This document shows, piece by piece, positions 27,301 through 36,200 of a stretch of DNA of 64,000 nucleotides. Source of the DNA: Lottia gigantea. Taxonomy: Eukaryota; Mollusca; Gastropoda; Lottiidae. The stretch covers positions 522,329 through 586,328 of the forward strand of contig NW_008710013.1 of NCBI RefSeq assembly GCF_000327385.1, in the 5' to 3' direction. The translations under genes and the position numbers were made by a program. Below the pieces are notes generated by a model that was not told the origin of the DNA, did no database searches, and worked only from the letters and a program-made list of their open reading frames with translations. Each line of letters begins with the position of its first letter. Position 1 is the stretch's first letter.

Positions 27301-30300
27301 ATTTTCAGACAAATTCTTTATGGCTTCCAAGTGAACAAGGAAATCACATTAATTTGTTAGAACTGTTGGCAGTGTTTAAGGCTTTGGAAAGTCTTTGTTC
27401 TGAACTCCATGATATACACATTTGTATACAATCTGATAATTCTGTTGCTATTGGTTATATCAATAATCTTGGAGGTGCAATAAATTCATTACATGAATTG
27501 TTCAAATCTATTTGGTTATGGTGTTCTAGACGGAACATATATTTGTCTGCTAAGCATATCCAGGGTAAATTCAACCTGGAGGCTGATTTTTTATCAAGGA
27601 ATTTTTCGAATTCTACGGAGTGGATGCTCCATGAGAATACATTTAATAAGATTTGTAACTATTTTGGTACTCTGGATATAGATTTATTTGCATCCTCCTT
27701 AAATTATCAGATTGAACCTTACGTTTCTTGGTATCCAGATCCTTACTGTGTAGCTTGCTATGCCTTCACCTTTTCTTGGAGCAATTATTATCCTTACATT
27801 TTTGCTCCTTTCAGTTTAATACCAAGGATCCTCAACAAGATTATGTTGGACAAGGTATCTTGGGCAATAATGGTTGTTCCAGCTTGGTCAACCCAGGTAT
27901 GGTATCCTCTACTTTTAAACCTTTTGGTGGATTACCCACTTCTTTTGCCCAAGGGAAGAGATTTATTGAAGATGCGTTGCATCCATTGAAAGGCAATTCC
28001 CTCAGATTGACCGTTTGTCTTGTATCAGGACAAACATTCAGAGTAAAGGCATTTCAAAAGAGTCTGCAGAACTCATCCTTAACTCATGGCGATCTAAAAC
28101 AAACAAGCAATATCAGTTGGCTTGGAATAGATGGAATCTTTGGTGTGTGCAAGGGAAAATCAATCCCTTATTTCCATCTATAGAGAATTTGTTAAATTTT
28201 CTTGGGGTTTTGTACAAATCTAATTGCTCATATAGTGTTATAAATGCATCACATTCAAGTATAATTCAGACTTTGCTAACGGTAGGGAATTCCCATCTAA
28301 AAGACCATCCTTTACTTACTCGTTTCATGAAAGGTGTTTTTGTACAAAAACCTCCTAAGCCACGCTACTTGGCAACATGGGATATATCTATTTTATTACG
28401 ATATTTAAGTTCTTTGTATCCGTTGGATTCATTGTCTCTACGAATGCTTACAATTAAAGCAGTTTCTCTGTTGTCATTGTCAACTGCCCAACGTTGTCAA
28501 ACTTTGGCATCTTTCTCTTTAGATTCTGTGAAAGATTCCGGGACAGCTATAAGTCTCTTAACATCGAGTATATTAAAAACATCTCGTCCTTCACTACCTC
28601 TATATAGTGTCAACATAAATAATTATAAAAATTTATACATCTGTCCCTGTCATACACTACGTACATATATTTCAACAAAAGAGAATAAACGCAAAACACA
28701 AAGTTTATTTATTTCTTTTTTCAATAAAAAAGCTGTATGTGCTTCTACTATTTCCAGGTGGATTAAAGAAGCTTTGATTTCTTCTGGCAGATATTTTTAA
28801 ACCACATTCCTTAAGAGGTGCTGCCTCGTCTGCTGCTAACTTAGCAGGACTTTCTATTTCAGAAATACTGAAGACAGCTGATTGGAGGTCAGAGAAGACT
28901 TTTGCTGACTTCTATAACAGAGATATTCTGCCTTCTTTTTCAGATGTTGTGTTGAATAAATTATGAACATTTTCAGAATTTTTAATCTTTTTTCAATTCT
29001 TGTTGTCAACCTCTTTAAATTATGCAATATTAATCCGAAATGCCCGAAGGGCATAGATGGAATATAATTTAACTCTCAGCCAAGTGCCCAAAGGGCACAA
29101 AGGATGAGAGAAATTATATGAATATATTGCCCGAGGGCTTGAGGATTAATCTTCCCTCCCAAGTCCCTCCCGGGTTATATAATTTAAGGTTGACAGCATG
29201 CCTGGCTTTAAATAGACACTGACAAGAGGTTGCTGGGCCTGACATCAACTATGATCACGTGACATAGGTCAGGGTTCATGGTTTTATTTTTACTTTAAAC
29301 ATGAGTGTTCGAGCATATTCGGGCTGGATAACCAGGAATATGCAATATTATGGCTGAGAGTTAAATAAGTGCATTATTTCACTTGTATTTGCACTGTAAG
29401 AGTTACTGGGTACCTGGATTGTTAAGGCATGGAAATGCCAATTAGTTCATTTGACTTGTATTTGCAATGTAAAAGGTACTGGGTACCTGGATTGCTAAGG
29501 CACGGAAATGCCAATAAGTTCATTTGACTTGTATTTGCTATGTAAAAGGTACTGGGTACCTGGATTGTTAAGGCATGGAAATGCCAATAAGTGCATTATT
29601 TGACTTGTATTTGTATTGTAAGAGGTACTGGATTTTTGAATTGTATAGATATTGTTTAGTGTGATAAGATATAAGTAATGTATTATAATGTATTTCTGTG
29701 TAAATTTGTTTTTAGCAATACTGTTGTGTGGGATTGATATATGCTTTCGCTCAGCGCAAACTTTGTAGGGTCTCTTTGCATTACGTTTGAGCACAGGTTT
29801 CTGAGAAAATACATCAGTTTTTCCTTAGTGGCACTAAGTGAACTAACTGATCCAGTGATCAAAGATGTTCCTGCTGACATTATTGTTGTAAAAATGTATA
29901 TATAGAGCTCAATTTAAGGTATTTTGTATTTGGAAATGTTTTGTTATTTATATGGTTGAATAAACTGTAGCAAATTGCAATTGTGTTAAAATTGTGAGAA
30001 GGGAACAAAGAATCTATTTACCGATATTCATATGAAAGCACAAGCAATCACATTGTTGCTTCATATATTCTAGAGATACATTATTTTGGACATAATTTGC
30101 AGGAAAGTGAAGTTACAGGTCTGAAGAATAAACTCGGAAAAGAGACGACCAAAGTATCAAGTCAAGCCAGCTCTACACAAACTAGTCCATCACAGGTCAG
30201 CCATTATTACAATCAGAAACAAGAATTTGCATTTTGATATAAAAACAGAAATAAAAAATGAGCAAAGCAAAGAAAAGCATTTGTGAATGGTATATGGTCC

Positions 30301-31918
30301 AAGCATGATAATTTTGGCCTTATCATCTAAGATTATTAATTTCAAGGTTCCTGTAACTCCATTGAGAAGGACATTTATACCAACAACTCCTAAACTACAT
30401 CCAAAGACAGCTGACACACCTAAAACAATGAAGACACCAGTTGGTGAGGAGCAGACACCACAGAGAAGTATTCTTCGTGGAATCAATAGTGTATCTAAAA
30501 AACGACGTGTTGCTTTTATACCTGATAATGAGAAACACAATGATTCAGATTCTTCTTCTTCCGAATTAATGGAAATAGAGGTTTGTCAGTTAACGTTATT
30601 GAATCAAGAACGGGAGATTTGAGGATTGGTTGGTTGGTTTATGACAAGTTAACGCTTGCTTCCAGCGGATGCTGATATCGCAAACTAGGTTCGAATCATT
30701 CTTTTCATAGTCAAATACCAGCACCAATTTCTCTCAACAACTTTTATGTACTATTTATTTTTAGCCTATGGACATTGATCAATTTGCAAGAGGAAAATCT
30801 ACACCAATTCATATTCGTCCATCTCCACGAGTAAAAGTATCAGAACCAACACGACAACCATTAAAAACTCCACAATTGAATAGAGTTCCTCGTGGTCCAC
30901 CCATTAAGCTCAATCCAAAACAGGTCAGTATCATCCAGTAGTATCAATCTTTTGATCTTTCTTTATACTTATACATTGTAAGTTAGTATTTATTATACCT
31001 GTGATTGATTTTTTTTTGCCTGGTGCACAAATATTTCTTTCCACCTATACAGCATATTATATTGATCTTTGACATTAACATATACTGATTCCTTTTCATC
31101 TTTTTCAATTTCTAGCAACAAATCAAAGGATATATGGGTAAAGAAAATGACCAATATAATGCTTTGTTTCCTAATGAGACACGAGAAAATAAAATTGTAA
31201 AAAAGGTATGTATGACATAACTTTATGGAATAGTTATCTAGCTACCTGAAATTTTTGTATACACGTACGTAAATATTGTATCATAAAATAAAGATCAGAT
31301 ATCATGTCCCTGAACAATTACAAAATAAAAAAAAAAAGTCAATATTTTCACTATTAATGGTTTATTTTGACAAACATTAAGTCTTCATCCCGTCAAACAT
31401 TATGTCTTCAAGAGAAGTCTCGTTAAATTCTCATTTTTATTTAGAAATTTCACATAAAAATGTAAAATCATGTCATCACACATGTTAAATTTGAACCATC
31501 ATTCAACATTTCAGAGGCGTAAAATACAAACTACTGTTTTCATCTGATTTTAATTAGCCTTGGTGTGGTTTAGATTGTTGAGATCTTGAGTGAATTAGAA
31601 GTTGACAATTTTTTTATGAAATTCTGAAAGAAATTCTTACTACTTCTTTTCCGAAATTTGTATGTAAATTTAATTATATATGTGTAAAAGTCAAATTTCT
31701 TCAATGCAAAGCTTTAATGTATATTTCTTTTTTAGAAGGAGATTATGGCTGGTTCCAACATGAGAAAAACACCATCAAAACAAACAAAGGCTAAATTCTT
31801 CTCTGTCTCTCCAAAACAAAGAAAAGAGGCAGCAAGCAAGGCACGTAAATCAGATAAAGTTGAAGATATGGCTTGGTTTGATCTTGATTCTGTTTTTGGA
31901 TTTGGTCCTGAGGACTAA
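8453..31918 (+). CDS. SYCP1: Synaptonemal complex protein 1 (transverse filament)
   Basis: Long coiled-coil protein that forms the transverse filaments joining homologous chromosome axes to the central element in meiosis. The exons give about 1,072 residues plus a missing piece (human 976). Family matches: AKLHQEADKIRKWK (vertebrate SKLYKEAEKIKKWK), STRDLCNILK (ATRHLCNLLK), CEAQIAEMMATLQKYKQ (CQHKIAEMVALMEKHKH), and in the tail SKKRRVAF followed by DSDSSSSEL (KKRKMAF...NSDSSE). Layout: a Gln/Ser-rich head (~1-75), continuous heptad-type coiled coil to ~820, then a basic Pro/Thr-rich tail of ~250 with TP and SP sites suited to DNA binding and CDK control. ATG 8453 follows a 5'UTR acceptor. A polyadenylation signal lies at 32226. 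Introns host many transposons, including a DIRS element. Confidence is high because blocks at both ends and in the middle agree. Confidence 0.94.
10347..10397. other. Assembly gap (51 N)
   Basis: Run of N inside the SYCP1 intron 3 interval. Its real length may differ from the 51 placeholder bases. Immediately after it, 10398-10420 ends in a perfect donor. Confidence 0.99.
10398..10420 (+). CDS. SYCP1: Probable 3' remnant of a SYCP1 exon cut by the gap
   Basis: The 23 bases after the N run end with CAG|GTAAGC, a perfect donor. Read in the phase the flanking exons need (phase 0 on both sides), they encode GIYLDLQ. The vertebrate protein has about 15-20 residues at this place that no other sequence between 9320 and 12171 supplies. 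This is inference; the bases next to a gap may also be of poor quality. Confidence 0.42.
11264..11900. repeat. Two imperfect ~325 bp tandem copies in SYCP1 intron
   Basis: GGGCGTGGCACATC is found at ~11269 and ~11590. Each is followed by TGGGTT-AATTACT, a GGGGCATAACTCGCA-type line, CACACAATTCCCTCA-type text, then CGTTTCCGCTTCATAGTTC and GGAACAGGTTTT. The second copy is more decayed and runs into TGACCT-rich sequence. No frame is conserved between copies. This is a repeat of unknown class. Confidence 0.6.
12171..23944 (+). CDS. SYCP1: SYCP1 central coiled-coil exons
   Basis: Exons: 12171-12259, 12642-12715, 14407-14465, 14891-14960, 15245-15318, 16656-16764, 17989-18083, 18378-18562, 18760-18827, 18955-19016, 19178-19294, 19806-19910, 20145-20248, 20816-20933, 21226-21296, 21638-21719, 21948-22262, 22759-22956, 23410-23490 and 23873-23944. 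Every junction has AG acceptor and GT donor, and phases match in order. The translation is Lys/Glu/Gln-rich with Leu/Ile spacing typical of coiled coil and no prolines over long stretches. The longest exon, 21948-22262 (105 codons), is almost pure heptad sequence. The donors at 21720 and 22263 (GTTAGT, GTTGGT) are weaker than the rest, so those ends are the least certain. Confidence 0.9.
12940..13330 (+). mobile_element. hAT transposon fragment with BED zinc-finger remnant
   Basis: Starts near TAGTGATTGACCGATTG with several CGATT/AATCG motifs typical of hAT ends. Around 13190-13310 one frame reads SKVWKYLGFLNVNEDE, then IKSNLNIASAIC, an in-frame TGA, LCWKTYKNN and a GTAAG donor. That is the W-K-Y-F-G-F ... 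C-x2-C first half of a BED finger as in ZBED-type hAT transposases. The stop and the missing remainder make it a dead fragment in a SYCP1 intron. Confidence 0.6.
13565..13982 (-). mobile_element. Core-repeat (pearl/HINE-like) element, inverted
   Basis: Core units of the TTATTGCCCTTGACTTAG / ATCTTGATGAAAC type run from ~13565. They close with AGTGGGCGTATGTTACCATG and CCTGGCAAGCTATCTTTA at ~13942-13982, the conserved 5' end of the family read on the minus strand. The ACGG end is not seen in this copy, so it is truncated. Confidence 0.6.
15353..16200 (-). mobile_element. Core-repeat element with duplicated microsatellite
   Basis: Opens with CCCACATCTCTCTTTGTGGAC, then a CCGT/CTGT microsatellite (15395-15445). 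Two core units follow (ATCAAGTTCGAATTTGAGC at ~15496 and a near copy at ~15890), with a second CCGTCCG stretch at ~15780-15800, and the copy closes at GGCGTATATGGCTGTGGTCC (~16167). It is the same subfamily as 6565-6838 in opposite orientation. It lies in the SYCP1 intron after the exon ending 15318. Confidence 0.65.
16200..16630 (-). mobile_element. Core-repeat element of a second subfamily, adjoining the previous copy
   Basis: Begins with ATTGTCATCGCCCTGTCCGT and continues with GACACAATAGAGACTAGAG and GATCTTGATGAAACTTG units, like those at 36000-36900 and 44000-44700. It has no clear right terminus before the SYCP1 exon at 16656. Confidence 0.5.
16880..17935 (-). mobile_element. Core-repeat element, ~160 bp units, with a nested inverted repeat
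   Basis: Opens with TGTATTGGCGTCACCCC and CTGTCCGTCCGACAG. Four units follow (GAGTTATTGCCCTTG at ~17029, 17195, 17349 and a partial first; spacing 154-166 bp), and it closes with GTGGGCGTATATTACCTTGC at ~17902. A ~120 bp hairpin (17517-17637, arms GTTTTTACAGAGTATAG and GTTTTCTAAACTCTG) interrupts it. It fills most of a SYCP1 intron. Confidence 0.65.
20299..20627. mobile_element. MITE family 2, shorter copy
   Basis: Terminal inverted repeats ATATTGGGGTAACCGCTTG (left) and, in reverse, ATATTGTGGGTGACCGCTTG (right). The interior matches 34840-35311, including GGATCTTGTGATCAAAACC, ATAACACGTATATAAAC and TTATACGAGG. It has no ORF and lies within a SYCP1 intron. Confidence 0.75.
23508..23650. repeat. 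Hairpin-type inverted repeat (small MITE) in SYCP1 intron
   Basis: AGGTCGGGGACTTTTGTCG ... AGAGTCTTGAG at 23509-23555 is matched in reverse by CTCTTGAGTAGACTAG ... TGACAAAAATCTCCGACC at 23605-23643. The spacer is ~45 bp. The fold is imperfect. It begins less than 20 bases after the donor of the 23410-23490 exon. Confidence 0.6.
24160..24354. repeat. 76-bp minisatellite, left part
   Basis: Units start GGTACTGGGTACCTGGATTG (24239 and 24315, period 76) and run through GGCATGGAAATGCCAATAAG and GCATTATTTGACTTG. An earlier, more diverged unit precedes them. The array is interrupted at 24354 by the DIRS element and resumes at 29366. Confidence 0.85.
24576..28970 (+). mobile_element. DIRS coding region: gag-like, RT, RNase H, tyrosine recombinase
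   Basis: Approximate parts: gag-like, Ser/Asn-rich and then basic, 24576-26200; reverse transcriptase 26250-27000 (LFLVPKKNGTLRPVINLKKL, SIDLCDAYFS, CLPFGISSAPRVFTK); RNase H 27230-27650; tyrosine recombinase from about 28015. The order and the PFG-x-SSAPRVFTK block are typical of DIRS1-group elements. No methyltransferase domain was recognised. The element is treated as a fossil; no intact single polyprotein is claimed. Confidence 0.85.
29022..29081. repeat. DIRS internal complementary region
   Basis: ATGCAATATTAATCCGAAAT and following bases are the reverse complement of the element's left end (24355-24400). The adjoining TTTAACTCTCAGCCA is the reverse complement of its right end (29351-29365). 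This is the sequence that templates circle closure in DIRS replication. Confidence 0.9.
29366..29640. repeat. 76-bp minisatellite, right part
   Basis: Continues the array broken by the DIRS insertion. Units with TACTGGGTACCTGGATTG stand at ~29404, 29477 and 29551, spacing ~73-76 bp, ending with a partial unit near 29625. About six to seven units in total existed before insertion. Confidence 0.85.
30103..31918 (+). CDS. SYCP1: SYCP1 C-terminal exons (end of coiled coil and basic tail)
   Basis: Exons 30103-30195, 30347-30580, 30765-30923, 31116-31205 and 31736-31918 (stop TAA 31916-31918). All junctions are phase 0. The 78-codon exon carries TPLRRTFIPTTPK, KTMKTP, EEQTPQRS and SKKRRVAF followed by DSDSSSSEL, the conserved SYCP1 tail motif. 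The next has RGKSTPIHIRPSPR and PLKTPQ. The last ends with SVSPKQRKEAASKARK and the acidic WFDLDSVFGFGPED. The many S/T-P sites and basic patches fit a chromatin-side, cell-cycle-regulated tail. The acceptor at 30346 is AAG rather than CAG/TAG. Confidence 0.92.
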
Positions 31919-33251
31919 ACAAACAGTTTGCCTATTTGTGAAAAGAAAGGAAGTTTTTTGTTTTTATTTCACAGAATAGCTTTCAGATAGTCAAACAAAA
32001 AATATTGTGTCCTGTTTACAAACATACATGTATGAAAAGTTAGTCAAACTTACGCAGACCTAAGAGTAAAAAACAACTTTACAAACAGAATACACTATTG
32101 CTTATTGCAGCTTATAAATTCACTGATTGTTATAATATGAATTATCTTGTTTATTTAATTTCATTCTTCAAACCCTGATAAAATGATAAAAAAATAATTG
32201 TGATATACTATTCTGTGATAATTTAAATAAAAGGTTACAAAATCATATAAAAATATTGATATTAAGACATGTTTTGCATGTTAATAGTTATGAATTTTAC
32301 CTTTTAAAAATATGATACGATATTTATATATGATGAAAATATAGTTGATGTTATTCAAATTAAAAATACATTAAGAAGATGAATTACTTATTTTTTTTTC
32401 TATTTTTGAAGGAATGCAACCTCCTTGGACACCTGATGTAATAATATACATATTGAAAATATTCTTGGTTCAAAAATGACTATATCAGATTTAATGTTAA
32501 TAGTCTCCAAAACTGTACGAAAATTTCTTTCTTTCTATTGCTAGTGTACCCTCTGGCTGAAAATTGGGGTACCCGAAAATTGTTGATAAAATCTAAACTT
32601 AATTTTATATTATCTAGTCCTTAACCATTCTGCACTATGGCAGTCTTGAAAAAGGAGAGAACAGAAAGTTTTTTTGCAATATCAAATAGTGCTTTCAAAT
32701 GGATCAAAGAACAGGTGTGCAAGGCTTGGAATGCATTAAGATCTCTAAACACAATGAGGTTATAATGGACCTGTATGTGTTTGGTCAAGGTCATTAAAAT
32801 AAGAGAGTATTAAAATATTAAGTACAACAGCTCTTTTGCCATTAACACTTGCCAAAGGGTGTAATAACAAAATTCTGTTTCCATAAATGACAAATTTTTC
32901 ATATCTGATTTTGCAGACTTTTTCATAATCAATAAAAAGCCTAATGGCATTATACATATGATAAAACAGTGTCAAAATATATTCTGAAAGTCAAAAGAAA
33001 ACTGAAAATTGACTAGATACATGTATTGATATCATAATCAAGATCAACTTGATATTGAACATCGACTTACAAATCCAATACAAAATAATTTTGATAACTG
33101 TATACCTATAAACACATACATAAATTTGAATATAAATCTTATTCCATGCAATAAAAATTCATCTACTTAAAAGATATTAATTTACATATCACTAGAGCCA
33201 ATATAACACTGTCTTATATCACATACTATTAAAAATTTAAAATACTTAAGA
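31919..33251. other. Tail-to-tail interval between SYCP1 and OSTM1
   Basis: SYCP1 3'UTR runs to about 32250; the remainder should include the OSTM1 3'UTR on the other strand. Very AT-rich, with no further exon or repeat recognised. Confidence 0.5.
32226..32231 (+). promoter_or_regulatory. Polyadenylation signal, SYCP1
   Basis: AATAAA about 310 bases after the SYCP1 stop codon, the first good plus-strand signal after it. The cleavage site is not determined. Confidence 0.45.
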
Positions 33252-36200
33252 CTAGTTGGATGATGTACTGGTAGAAAATGTAACATGTTGTGTAGAATTT
33301 CGTGAATAATTGCTTCCATAGTCTGGTACAGAGGATGGTTTCTTTAATCTCTTTTCTAGAAAATAATGGCAAGAGATTGTACCATACATAAAAAATATAC
33401 TGCTTTTCCTATACTTTCATTTTTAAATAAATTTTGTCAAGTGATATTCTGCACAATAGCATGAAAATACTACATTTACAGCTGGAAAAAGCATAAACTG
33501 AGGCATAAAACAATTAACTGTTTTGATGGGCACACCACCATCAAGAAGCCCTCCTTCATCATTCATAAAAGGTACAAAGATAAGTTTACTCCATACCATT
33601 TCATTTTTCTTGAGAAAACTAATTAAGCAGATAGATTATACTTACGAACAACAATACTTTTTTCATGTTTAGCACCAAATATTCTATTAGCGGTGTAGAA
33701 TATTACAGGTACCATACCCATTACAAATGCTATACCTAAGACTGGTGCCTCGTCCCCTTGTCTGTGAGAACAATTTAACATCTTCCCCCACATTAATCTT
33801 GTGTAATTCATCTGCAAAGGTCAAAATAAATATATAAGTCTGAATAGATTAGAAACCGGCTAAACAGGAATCATTCAATAAATATATAAATTACTCAATC
33901 AATAATCCAATATCTATAAATTAAAAAAATTTGCACATATTTACAGGTTTTCTTTTGCTAAAAGTTTATTACTGATTGGCCTCATAGCTTTAAGTCAATC
34001 AGTACTATCCAAGTTGATAGAGAAAGCCAAATCCAGAGTGAAGCTGTGACCACAAGAAAACAATCATAATTGATAACCTACCATATCAATGATGTCCATA
34101 CAAACATGGTATGATGTTTCTTTCACAATTTTTTCATAATGTGAATTTAAAGCTGAATAGGATTTCTTACATTTGATACAATCACTAGAATTCCATTGAT
34201 GTTCTGTATCAATAATACTCTACATGGTCAAAATATAAAAATTATAATAATTACACCAAACCAAAATACAAGACAGAGCATGTGGTAATATGATATATAT
34301 CATATATGATATACATTAAATTCTAAAGAATGGTTTATGTAAAACACCTGTTGTGATTGAGGACAGTATATATATAAAATCTTACCCCTGGTGTAACATT
34401 TAGACAAACTGATACATTCTTAAAATAATTATGAAATAATATTGTATCATTGGTTAGTGTAAAATTAACATCTCCATCTTCACCTTCCACAATAGTCTCA
34501 AAACAATCTGAATTATAACAAATCACAAGACTTTGTATAGCATGTAAATCTGCCCATCAATGAAAATCAGGGAATAGAATATGAATAGCATTAGCATCTT
34601 GTAGTCAAAGAGTTGTGGTACAAATGATTGTTTTCCCATTGCCAGTTCGTCATTTCCTCTTTTCAAGCCCGCAGTTAGACAGATTCTTCACTTAAGTCAA
34701 ATATAGAGATGATTGATCAGTTCTGCAATGTGTAACAAATTAGATCCAAATAACAGGTTGAAAACTTTGATCAAGATCTGATCTGCGACCTTACTAAAAG
34801 CTTATGTGTAAAAACTTTGTCAGACTCGAATGAAAGTACATATCGTGGGTGACCGCTTGAAACCTTGTATATGCCATATTTGGTCATTTTGACTTTTGGT
34901 ACCGTTCGAAAGCTCTTAAAAGTGCGGATCTTGTGATCAAAACCTCGTATTCTTAGCTTGATTGTAAATAACCCAAAAACCACTAATAAAATAACACGTA
35001 TATAAACAGTCAGATTTAAAACCTCGTAAAATATATTATTATACGAGGATCAATGTTCCTTTTCTGAGGATGAAAATGAAAAACCTCGTATACTGTATTA
35101 TTATACGAGTTTTTGGTTTAATAGGCTGGAGAACTTAAATTGTTATTTGAGGTTTATATTTTCCAAGAATGAAAATCACATATAGCAGTAAAAAAAATAA
35201 TAAAAAAGATTTTAACAAAATACGCGTACAAATAGTTTTATGTGTTTTTCTCGAAAAGTAATTTCGCGTCATACATCACTATATGAGGTTTCAAGCGGTC
35301 ACCCACGATATAGATTCTTCTTCTATTTAACTACTGTTCCATCACTATCAGCTAACTTGCAATACTCTTATATTGGACCCTTTAACTTCCAACTGCAGAT
35401 AATTCGGGATGAGCTGTGAACAGTTATTAATCAGCTTTGCTAAAAATATTCCTGTTTCTGCGACTACAGTACGATTGGTCACTGATGGCAAACCTGTCAC
35501 TTATAATTTAATGTATAAATCAGACTTACTTTCACAATCAGCATTAGACCAGACATTAAGCATATTATTATACACTAAGGTTAAAACTTGTATTCTATCT
35601 GCTTTTAGTAAAGCATCATGACATTCTTTATCTTTTCTTTCCTATAAATATAATTAATAGAAAATATTGACAAGAAAGAATCTTGAATTCACTGATTTGC
35701 TCAAACTAATTTAACAGGAGACTTTCATTCTCATAATATATATAAGATATATATAAAGTTTATTAAAAGGATTGGGAAAAGCTTCCTAAAAAAAATTATG
35801 TTTATGGGGGACACTAGATCTAATATCATCAATTTGCATTTGCAAATTTCATTCCAATTTTCAGTCCGACATCTATGGCTTGCGAAATTCCACTAAAAGT
35901 ATGCGCTTTATGATGTTACTATCACAAAAACAAACTATTAATATACATGGACCTTTGATTAAAGATAGCTTGCCTGGCAAGGTAACATACGCCCACTACT
36001 AGCTGTCAGAAATGATAACAAAATCGTAAGTGGCTTAATAATGAATTTTCAAATAATCTATAAGTCAAGGCAAAAACCTGAAACAGTTCATCAAATTCAA
36101 ACATGAACAATGTCTCATTACTGTACACACAAGTGCAATAAGTCTGAAACTGTTCATCCGATTATTAACAAGATCTCATTAATATATAAATGTATACTAA

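Larger units (their letters stand above)
24355..29365 (+). mobile_element. DIRS-type tyrosine-recombinase retrotransposon, structurally complete
   Basis: About 5.0 kb in a SYCP1 intron. It has inverted terminal repeats (about 24391-24528 and 29212-29348, beginning ATATTCCTGGTTATCCAGCC). An internal complementary region at 29022-29081 carries the complement of the left end joined to the complement of the right end, the hallmark of DIRS elements. Coding order: a gag-like region, reverse transcriptase, RNase H, tyrosine recombinase. Without the element the flanks join as one minisatellite unit with no target-site duplication, as expected for recombinase integration. The coding part reads as about three open stretches, so it appears broken at roughly two places, or uses the frame overlap known for the family. 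Long open frames and well-matched ends suggest a young insertion. Confidence 0.94.
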
